A stretch of 44,816 nucleotides of DNA, taken from assembly GCF_024128855.1 (NCBI RefSeq), contig NZ_JAMYDV010000022.1, positions 1-44,816 of the forward strand, given 5' to 3'. A model generated the notes under the pieces. The model did not search any database, was not told the origin of the DNA, and saw only the letters and a program-made list of their open reading frames with translations. Shown piece by piece: positions 39,181 to 44,816 of this stretch (its first letter is position 1; the number at the start of each line of letters is the position of its first letter). Origin of the DNA: Rhodovulum tesquicola. GTDB lineage: Bacteria; Pseudomonadota; Alphaproteobacteria; Rhodobacterales; Rhodobacteraceae. Position numbers and translations under genes: made by a program.

Positions 39181-39456
39181 ATGTACCACAGCCCGATCCA
39201 GCTCCATGTCTTCCCGACCGACGTGCAGATGCGCCGGATCGATCCGGCGTGCAACATGCGTCGCTTCTATCGGCTGAGTGTGCAACGCGACCTCTTCGGT
39301 CGCGCCAGCCTCGTACGCGAGTGGGGCCGGATCGGCTTTCGGGGGCAGATGATGGTCGAGACCCACCCAGATGAAGGCAAGGCCATCACCGCTTTGATGA
39401 AGCTCGCAGCGGTGAAGAAGCGGCGGGGCTATGAGGCTCTGCACTCAGGCGATTAG
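39181..39456 (+). CDS. WGR-domain protein
   Basis: A 91-aa protein consisting of one WGR domain: NMRRFYRLSVQRDLFGRASL, VREWGRIGFRGQMMVETHPD and AITALMKLAAVKKRRGYE. The core W-G-R triad is in EWGRIG. WGR domains (as in PARPs) bind DNA ends or nucleic acids; stand-alone forms are common in Rhodobacteraceae. The ATG at 39181 gives MYHSPIQLHVFP, the usual family start; no strong ribosome site is seen. It ends with TAG, followed two bases later by an in-frame TGA (codon TCT between), so readthrough of the TAG would add only two residues. Confidence 0.85.
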   Translation: MYHSPIQLHVFPTDVQMRRIDPACNMRRFYRLSVQRDLFGRASLVREWGRIGFRGQMMVETHPDEGKAITALMKLAAVKKRRGYEALHSGD

Positions 39457-39461
39457 TCTTG

Positions 39462-39478
39462 ATCGCATTGATTGCGAT
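39462..39478. promoter_or_regulatory. Inverted repeat upstream of fitAB
   Basis: ATCGCA (39462-39467) and TGCGAT (39473-39478) flank 5 bp, about 27 bp before the antitoxin start. Probable operator for the RHH antitoxin. Confidence 0.5.
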
Positions 39479-39504
39479 GATTACACTCTTCTCAGGAGGA
39501 TATC

Positions 39505-39753
39505 ATGGCAAGCATTACCATCCGGAACCTTGACGATGACGTGAAGCGCCGCCTTCGCATACGCGCAGCCGAGCATGGCCGCTCGATGGAGGAAGAGGCG
39601 CGCGAGATCTTGCGCCATGTCGTCGGCGAAGCGAAGCCATCCCACGATCTTGCCGCGGCCATCCGTGCACGGGTCGCGCCTCTGGGTGGCGTTGATCTCA
39701 ACCTTCCGCAGCGTGAAGCCATGCGTGAACCGCCCGCGTTCGACCAGGCCTGA
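39505..39753 (+). CDS. fitA: FitA-like ribbon-helix-helix antitoxin
   Basis: An 82-aa antitoxin. The RHH domain is at the N-terminus (MASITIRNLDDDVKRRLRIR, AAEHGRSMEEEAREIL), followed by a C-terminal segment that should wrap the toxin. AGGAGG lies 6 nt before the ATG. The PIN toxin gene starts 3 bp after its stop. The inverted repeat at 39462-39478 is the likely self-regulated site. Confidence 0.88.
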   Translation: MASITIRNLDDDVKRRLRIRAAEHGRSMEEEAREILRHVVGEAKPSHDLAAAIRARVAPLGGVDLNLPQREAMREPPAFDQA

Positions 39754-39756
39754 CGC

Positions 39757-40179
39757 ATGATCATCCTCGATAAGAATGTCATCTCGGAGCTGTTGCGCCC
39801 GGCTCCGGAGCCCAAGGTCGAACACTGGCTGTCCGCTCAGGACGGGCTCAACGTCTACCTGACCTCGATATCGGAGGCAGAGCTGCGCTACGGCCTCGCG
39901 ATCATGGGGAACGGCAAGCGCCGCGCCGCGCTGGTTGACGCCGTGGACCGTATCCTGCGCGAGGACCTCGCCGGTCGCATCCTGCCCTTCGACAGCGACG
40001 CCGCGCAGTCCTATGCCACCATCGCCGCCGCACGTCGCGCCGCCGGGCGACCGATCGCCCAGGCCGATTGCCAGATCGCCTCCATTGCCCAAACCCGTGG
40101 TGCCACCGTCGCCACGCGCAATACGCCTGACTTCGAGGGTTGCGAGATCGACCTGATCAACCCCTGGACAGCCGCATGA
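39757..40179 (+). CDS. fitB: FitB/VapC-type PIN-domain toxin
   Basis: A 140-aa PIN ribonuclease. Active-site positions are visible: IILDKNVISELLRP (Asp, with Lys where Thr is common), TSISEAELRYGL (Glu), IAQADCQIASIAQTRGATVA (Asp) and TRNTPDFEGCEI (Asp). The pair with the upstream RHH antitoxin is the classic FitAB arrangement. Its stop overlaps the start of the downstream methyltransferase remnant by 4 bp (ATGA), so a toxin-antitoxin cassette sits just ahead of a restriction-modification-like gene. Confidence 0.88.
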   Translation: MIILDKNVISELLRPAPEPKVEHWLSAQDGLNVYLTSISEAELRYGLAIMGNGKRRAALVDAVDRILREDLAGRILPFDSDAAQSYATIAAARRAAGRPIAQADCQIASIAQTRGATVATRNTPDFEGCEIDLINPWTAA

Positions 40180-41155
40180 ACGCCGTTGAAATCGAACAAG
40201 CCGTTTCCGAACTTGCCGAGCAGCCCTTTGATGCGGCCGAATTCCCCTATGCCTTCCTCATGGCCTTTGGAAACAAGGACACGACCATCAAACGGCTGCG
40301 CACCGGCGCGTCGAACAAATCCGACCTCGGCGGCGTCCTGCAGACCAACAACATCCACCTTGCCACCTGCGCGCCGGGCGACATCGCGGCGACCCTGACC
40401 GCCCTTCGCGACAGCCCCGCCACCACCCGCGCCAAGGCAAAGTTCATCCTCGCCACCGACGGCATCGACCTCGAGGCCGAGGACATCACCACCGGCGAAA
40501 CCATCGCCTGCCGCTACACCGATTTCCCCGACCATTCCGGCTTCTTCCTGCAGCTGGCCGACATCTCCATGGTCAAGCAGATCCGCGAAAGAGCCTTCGA
40601 CATCCGCGCGACCAGCCGCCTCAATCGGCTCTATGTCGAACTTATCAAGGACAACCCCGACTGGGGCAGCGCCGACAAGCGCTACGACATGAACCATTTC
40701 ATGGCGCGGCTGATCTTCTGCTTCTTCGCCGAAGACACCGACATCTTCGTCAGCGACAACCTGTTCACCGCCACCATCGACTAGATGGCAAACCGCGACG
40801 GGTCGAACACGCACGAAGTCATCGGCGAGATTTTCCGGGCGATGAACACGCCCATCCCCAAACGGGCCGAGGCCAAGCTGCCCCGTTGGGCCGACACCTT
40901 TCCCTACGTGAACGGCGGGCTCTTCTCGGGCAGCACGGATGTGCCGCGCTTTTCCAAGATCGCGCAGCGCTACCTGTCCCATATCGGCAGCCTCGACTGG
41001 ACACAGATCAACCCCGACATCTTCGGCTCCATGATCCAGGCCGTCGCGGATGAAGAGGAACGCTCGGTCCTCGGCATGCACTACACCTCGGTGCCGAACA
41101 TCCTGAAGGTGTTGAACCCGCTCTTCCTCGATGATCTGCGGGCAGAGCTGGAGGT
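40176..41155 (+). pseudogene. N-terminal half of a class I DNA methyltransferase (YeeA/MmeI-like), amber-interrupted and truncated
   Basis: The protein begins MNAVEIEQAVSELAEQPFDA, FPYAFLMAFGNKDTTIKRLR and continues to ICFFAEDTDIFVSDNLFT, the N-terminal region of large methyltransferase/restriction proteins. TAG at 40782-40784 interrupts TID-x-MANRDGSNTHEV, where relatives have Gln; the frame continues unbroken to SVLGMHYTSVPNILKVLNPL and FLDDLRAELE. It stops just before the SAM-binding motif (DPACGSG) would appear, because IS66-like sequence begins near 41155. All catalytic motifs are absent, so it cannot methylate DNA even if the amber codon is read. Confidence 0.85.
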
Positions 41156-41325
41156 TGAACGACGATGAGAAGCTCGAGATCGTTTTATCGGTAGGCATGG
41201 GCGGCGCGACGGTGACGCAGGTTGCGCAGCGGCACGATGTGTCGCGGCAGCAGATCTATGCCTGGCGGCATGAGTTGAAGAAGCAGGGTCTGCTTTCGGC
41301 ATGTCCGGAGGCGCAGTTTCTGATG
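41150..41325 (+). pseudogene. Truncated IS66-family orfA (tnpA) fragment
   Basis: The frame reads DEKLEIVLSVGMGGATVTQV, AQRHDVSRQQIYAWRHELKK and QGLLSACPEAQFL, the helix-turn-helix portion of IS66 OrfA proteins. Its start is fused to the end of the methyltransferase remnant and its end runs into unrelated sequence. No orfB or orfC and no terminal repeats are visible. It marks the insertion or deletion that removed the rest of the methyltransferase. Confidence 0.75.
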
Positions 41326-41435
41326 AGCGACAACCAATTTGGCCGACGTATTGCCTCATGAAGGAATGTTCCCGAAGCGGTGGCTGTCGCCTCATCCGGA
41401 ATGTTGCCGAGCTCCTACCGTTCAGGGGCTGCGGG

Positions 41436-41495
41436 TTCCTCGCAAAGGAGATCGCGACCATGGCCACGATAAACGTCTCTTTGCCCGGTCCCATG
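41436..41495 (+). repeat. Second copy of a 60-bp parD segment
   Basis: This segment matches 24661-24720 at 58 of 60 positions and covers the ribosome site, the start and the first codons of parD. Similarity stops sharply at both ends. The two copies are direct repeats 16.8 kb apart and flank most of the DNA-processing module. Confidence 0.85.
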
Positions 41496-41546
41496 GCCGA
41501 AGCAGTAACGCGCGCGGCGCCGGACGCCGCGGCGTCTCCGCGATGA
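41460..41546 (+). pseudogene. parD: Truncated second parD
   Basis: Begins MATINVSLPGPM like the intact parD at 24685, then diverges to AEAVTRAAPDAAASPR and stops after 28 residues. AAGGAG is still 10 nt upstream. Without the second helix it cannot form a ribbon-helix-helix dimer. No parE follows. Confidence 0.75.
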
Positions 41547-41654
41547 TTGTGCGCGGGGCCTCTTAAGAAATGTAATAGCATTTCGTGGCTTTCCAGTCAG
41601 ATGATATTAATCTTTGCAAGCTATGTTTTTTCACGATTCGGTATTTAGAACGAG

Positions 41655-44384
41655 ATGGCCATAAAACGCAGCTTGACACTCAGCCCGTTCGTATTCGCGC
41701 TGTGTTACGCAATCTTCGGCGCCGGGTACATCCTGTTCAGCGACCGAATTCTGACCAGCTTGGCGGGCGACTACGCGCATTATCAACAGCTTCAAACCGC
41801 CAAGGGGTGGGTCTTCATCCTGTTTACTGCCGTTGGCCTGTGGCTCCTGATGCGCCGGGCTTGGGCACGACTCTCGCAGGCGGCCGAGGCGGCGATCAAG
41901 GCGGAAGACCGGCTGCGACTCGCGCTGACGGCCGCGGGTGGGTTGGTCTGGCAGGCACGCGTTTCGCCCGAAATCGGCACCGAGTGGCAGGTGACGGGGG
42001 GCCTTGCCCGTCAATTGAATCTGCCTGAGGGGCGATGGTTCGGCTTTGACGAGATGGCCGCGCACCTGCATCCGGCCGACCTGGCCGAGTTTCGGCGCCA
42101 TTTCGAGCGCATCGTTCCGGGCCATCCCGAGATCGTGGAAAGCCTGTTGCGGTTCGACATGCCGGATGGAACCCGTCGCTGGATCAAGCTTGTGCCGGAT
42201 TGTCGCAACGAGGCGGGTACGTCCGAGGAACCGCTCCTCGGGGTAGCCTTCGATCTGACCCGGCAGCAGGAGGCGTCGCAGGATCTGGCCGAGGTGATCT
42301 TTGGCGCCGGGCTCGGCACCTGGCGGTTGAATGTCGCCACGAGAAAAAATCAGATCAATGACAGATATGCCGAGATGCTGGGCTACAGCCGCGAGGAACT
42401 GGAGCCGGTGACGGAGGAGAGCTTCCTGACCCTCGTTCATCCCGAAGACGCGGTGAAGCTGTACGAAAACCGGGTGGCCCGGTCAAAGGCCGGGGATTAC
42501 GTCTTCTCCGATGAGATCCGCATGCGGCACAAGGACGGGCACTGGGTCTGGGTGCTGAGCCGCTGCCGCCCCGTCGATTTCGCTTCGGATGGCACGCCAA
42601 GCGTGTTGTCGGGCGTGCATATCGACATCTCCGACCGCAAGGCACTGGCCGAGAAACTGCGCCTAGAAAGCGATTTCCTCAAGCGGCTGGTCGAGACCTC
42701 CGTCTCGGGCATCGTGGCGTTTAACGACAAGGGGCGCATCTATTTTGTCAACAAGGAGGCGACCGCGATTTTGGGCCTGACGTCCGAGCAGCTGATCGGG
42801 TTGCCGCTGGTGAACGATTACTGGACGTTGACCGAACTGGATGGTACGCCGATGGTGCCCGAGGATTTTCCCGGTTTCAGGGTGATTGCGACCCAAACCA
42901 CCGTGCGCGATCGTCGGGTCTCGATCCGGCGACACGATGGCAAGACCCTGTCAATCTCGATCACTGCGGCGCCGATGCGGATGTCCGATGGGGGGTTGCA
43001 GGTGGTCGCCACCCTGACCGACATCACCGCGCAACTGGCGAACGAGGCGCTGTTGCATAACGCGGCTGCCGAGGCCATGCACGCCGCCCTGCATGACCCG
43101 GTCTCGGGTCTGCCGAACCGGGAATTGTTCGAGGATTCCCTCGCCGCGGCCATCGTCAAAGCGCAGCGTGACCGGGGATATTTGCTTCATGTCTTTCTGG
43201 ATATCGACAATTTCAAGCAGGTCAACGACCGATTCGGCCACCATGCCGGAGACCTGCTGATCCGCAAGGTGGCAGCACGGCTCGAAAGGATCCGGCAGGG
43301 GCCGCAGGTTCTCGCGCGGGTCGCGGGCGACGAGTTCACCTTCCTGCACCCCTATGCCCCCGGCGAGGACACGCGGGAGGTGCTGACACGGCTTGCCTCT
43401 GTTTTCGAGCTGCCCTTCGACCTCGGGGGCTATGTTGTTCATATAAGTGTCAGTATGGGCGTCAGCGTCTATCCCGAGGATGCCACCTCTAGCGAGGAGT
43501 TGTGGCTGAGCGCCGATCTGGCAATGTATGAGGCGAAGGCGCGCGGCCGCAACCAGACTGTGCGCTTTACGGCTCCCCTGCGCGAGCGCGAGGCAGAGGA
43601 GGCGCGCATCGCGCAGATATTACAACGGGCGCTGAAGGCTCGGGCCTTCGAGATCTTCCTCATGCCGCTGGTGGATTTGCGGCAAGGGGGCCGGGTTGTC
43701 GGCGCCGAGGCTTTGTTGCGCAGCACTGAGCCGGATTTGCAGGGGATCGGTCCCGCCGTCTTTCTGCCGGTGGCCGAGCGCACCGGCCTGATGCGGGCGC
43801 TTGATCTGATGGTGGTCGACATGGTAGGTGCTGCCACGGCACGGCTGCGCGCGGCGGGTTATGCGCTGCGTATCTCGGTCAACCTGTCTCCCGACAGCCT
43901 GCATGAGACCGGCTTCGGCCTCGAGCTGCTCTCGCATCTGGATCAGGCCCAGCTTGGCGCGAGGGATGTACGCTTCGAGTTGACGGAAGGGGCGCTGGTT
44001 GATCTGAGCAGTCCCGCCCGCGAGGTTATCGACCTGCTGCATGATCGCGGCTTTGAACTTTCGGCCGACGATTTCGGCACCGGCTATTCCTCGCTGAGCT
44101 ATCTTCACAAGCTGCGTCTGAGCGAGCTGAAAATCGACCGCAGCTTCGTGCAACGGCTTGAAACGGCGGAAGAACCTTCGGACGAGATCGTGCGTGCAAT
44201 TCTCGCCATGGGGCAGGCGCTGGGGCTGTGCGTTGTAGCCGAAGGGATCGAGACAGAGGCGCAACACGATTGGCTGCGCCGTCACGGCTGCCCCCTCGGG
44301 CAGGGGTATCTGTTCGGCAAGGGTGTCGATCTCGACACCTTCTTGCAGCAGCATCTGACGCCGAAGGTGCTTCAAGGATCCTGA
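41655..44384 (+). CDS. Membrane PAS-GGDEF-EAL protein (c-di-GMP metabolism)
   Basis: A 909-aa signalling protein. Two transmembrane helices are near the N-terminus (SPFVFALCYAIFGAGYILFS and GWVFILFTAVGLWLLM). Three PAS-like domains cover about residues 90-460 (one with HPADLAEFRRHF, one with GYSREELEPV and HKDGHWVWVLSRCRPVDF, one with SVSGIVAFNDKGRIYFV). The GGDEF domain has HDPVSGLPNRELFEDSL and AGDEF at about 557, a variant of GGDEF. The EAL domain has AEALLRS (Glu685), VNLSPDSL, ELTEGAL, ADDFGTGYSSLSYL (Asp805-806), LKIDRSFV and VAEGIET, so phosphodiesterase activity is likely. Diguanylate cyclase activity is less sure because of AGDEF. It would let the plasmid influence biofilm or motility. 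Confidence 0.9.
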   Translation: MAIKRSLTLSPFVFALCYAIFGAGYILFSDRILTSLAGDYAHYQQLQTAKGWVFILFTAVGLWLLMRRAWARLSQAAEAAIKAEDRLRLALTAAGGLVWQARVSPEIGTEWQVTGGLARQLNLPEGRWFGFDEMAAHLHPADLAEFRRHFERIVPGHPEIVESLLRFDMPDGTRRWIKLVPDCRNEAGTSEEPLLGVAFDLTRQQEASQDLAEVIFGAGLGTWRLNVATRKNQINDRYAEMLGYSREELEPVTEESFLTLVHPEDAVKLYENRVARSKAGDYVFSDEIRMRHKDGHWVWVLSRCRPVDFASDGTPSVLSGVHIDISDRKALAEKLRLESDFLKRLVETSVSGIVAFNDKGRIYFVNKEATAILGLTSEQLIGLPLVNDYWTLTELDGTPMVPEDFPGFRVIATQTTVRDRRVSIRRHDGKTLSISITAAPMRMSDGGLQVVATLTDITAQLANEALLHNAAAEAMHAALHDPVSGLPNRELFEDSLAAAIVKAQRDRGYLLHVFLDIDNFKQVNDRFGHHAGDLLIRKVAARLERIRQGPQVLARVAGDEFTFLHPYAPGEDTREVLTRLASVFELPFDLGGYVVHISVSMGVSVYPEDATSSEELWLSADLAMYEAKARGRNQTVRFTAPLREREAEEARIAQILQRALKARAFEIFLMPLVDLRQGGRVVGAEALLRSTEPDLQGIGPAVFLPVAERTGLMRALDLMVVDMVGAATARLRAAGYALRISVNLSPDSLHETGFGLELLSHLDQAQLGARDVRFELTEGALVDLSSPAREVIDLLHDRGFELSADDFGTGYSSLSYLHKLRLSELKIDRSFVQRLETAEEPSDEIVRAILAMGQALGLCVVAEGIETEAQHDWLRRHGCPLGQGYLFGKGVDLDTFLQQHLTPKVLQGS

Positions 44385-44404
44385 AGTGCGCCTAGGTGTT
44401 CCTG

Positions 44405-44611
44405 CTAGCCCCCCATTTCGGTCGCTTCTGCCGACTTGGCTGAAGCGGTAAGTCTTGCGGCAGCTAGATGAACGTCGATTCCAGCAGTCAGAACGGCCGT
44501 GGCTGCGGCATCAAGCAGAAGGGCAGCGGCGTGCGACATTTGCCCGCCTGCTGCGCTAGCTGCAGAGGCAATCACTTCGGCGATATCCTCTTCATCAAAT
44601 CTCGCACTCAT
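44405..44611 (-). CDS. Small hypothetical protein, 68 aa
   Basis: AGAGG (minus strand) lies about 8 nt before the ATG at 44611. The product starts MSARFDEEDIAEVIASAASA, contains AALLLDAAATAVLTAGIDVH and ends SAEATEMGG. It is Ala-rich, acidic at the start and probably two helices. No family recognised. It is convergent with the GGDEF-EAL gene, with 20 bp between them. Confidence 0.55.
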   Translation of the reverse strand: MSARFDEEDIAEVIASAASAAGGQMSHAAALLLDAAATAVLTAGIDVHLAAARLTASAKSAEATEMGG

Positions 44612-44752
44612 TTTTGGAACCTCTTACTCTTCAACGCTCAAAAGCTCTTGCTCAGCTGCCAGACGACCCAGACTTTGTTAATCATGCAATGGCCTGCTGC
44701 CGGTTTCGTGGACACGAAGATAAGATCGTGACCAAGGACCTGGAGATCGGAC
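44612..44752. other. Short intergenic region with probable left end of an insertion sequence
   Basis: About 140 nt between the small gene and an IS3-type orfA. The segment GGTTTCGTGGACACGAAG (44702-44719) contains TTCGTG and CACGAA in inverted orientation and is likely near the element's terminal repeat. The matching right end lies outside the window. Confidence 0.4.
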
Positions 44753-44816
44753 ATGGTAAGACGGAAGTTCACGAAGGAGTTCAAGTTTGAGGCTGTGAAG
44801 CTGGTGACAGATCGGG
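44753..44816 (+). CDS. IS3-type transposase orfA, 5' end only
   Basis: The frame reads MVRRKFTKEFKFEAVKLVTD and runs off the window end. Charged residues in the order RRxFTxEFKxEAVxLV are the standard start of IS3-family OrfA proteins (HTH_Tnp_1). GGAG lies 9 nt upstream of the ATG. Whether the element is complete cannot be seen. Confidence 0.75.
   Translation, partial: MVRRKFTKEFKFEAVKLVTDR

Noticed and set aside
1..44816. tRNA, rRNA, oriT, relaxase or T4SS genes
   Set aside because: None could be recognised by eye on either strand, so mobility by self-transfer cannot be claimed from this window.

Overview
The window looks like part of a plasmid (or plasmid-like secondary replicon) from a GC-rich alphaproteobacterium, most likely a Rhodobacteraceae member such as Paracoccus or a relative. 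The evidence is a complete repABC-type replication and partition locus (5.06-8.66 kb), strong GC bias, and a set of DNA-processing genes typical of alphaproteobacterial plasmids. I see no tRNA, rRNA, CRISPR array, relaxase or type IV secretion gene.

Layout. 0.15-4.85 kb holds ardC broken by one amber codon, a decayed HTH/PIN toxin-antitoxin pair, scraps of other genes, a serine recombinase and a vapBC pair. 5.06-8.66 kb is repA-repB-ctRNA-repC, followed by two 14-16-bp palindromes that fit parS. 8.77-12.08 kb has a large second ParB-like protein and two unknown genes. 12.3-23.3 kb is an efflux cargo block: an MFP-RND pump with its own two-component system, a broken ABC exporter, a GNAT acetyltransferase, and an SmvA-like MFS pump divergent from a TetR repressor. 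An H-NS-like protein follows.

24.1-39.5 kb is a nearly unidirectional DNA-metabolism module: SSB, an orphan parD, an unknown gene, DUF932, RadC, five small conserved genes, an AbiE-type toxin-antitoxin pair, a 1452-aa methyltransferase/strawberry-notch helicase, a Toprim primase-like protein, a DUF2493/SLOG protein and a WGR protein. With ArdC and the large ParB it resembles the leading-region or anti-restriction gene sets of conjugative elements. Several members are preceded by a hairpin with a purine loop (AGAGG, AGTGG, GAGAGA or CGAGA) ahead of the start, close to a clear Shine-Dalgarno sequence in most cases. A nested inverted-repeat element of about 160 nt lies between the Toprim and DUF2493 genes. 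These two RNA/DNA structures are the most interesting undescribed signals I found.

39.5-44.8 kb holds a fitAB-like toxin-antitoxin pair, a junction of three truncated genes (methyltransferase, IS66 orfA, parD), a PAS-GGDEF-EAL membrane protein, a small unknown gene and the start of an IS3-type transposase at the window edge.

Decay is widespread but light. Three genes carry in-frame TAG codons, two of them where the family has Gln. Others have single frameshifts, including a G6 homopolymer. Products are assigned by reading motifs and recalling families; no database search was run.
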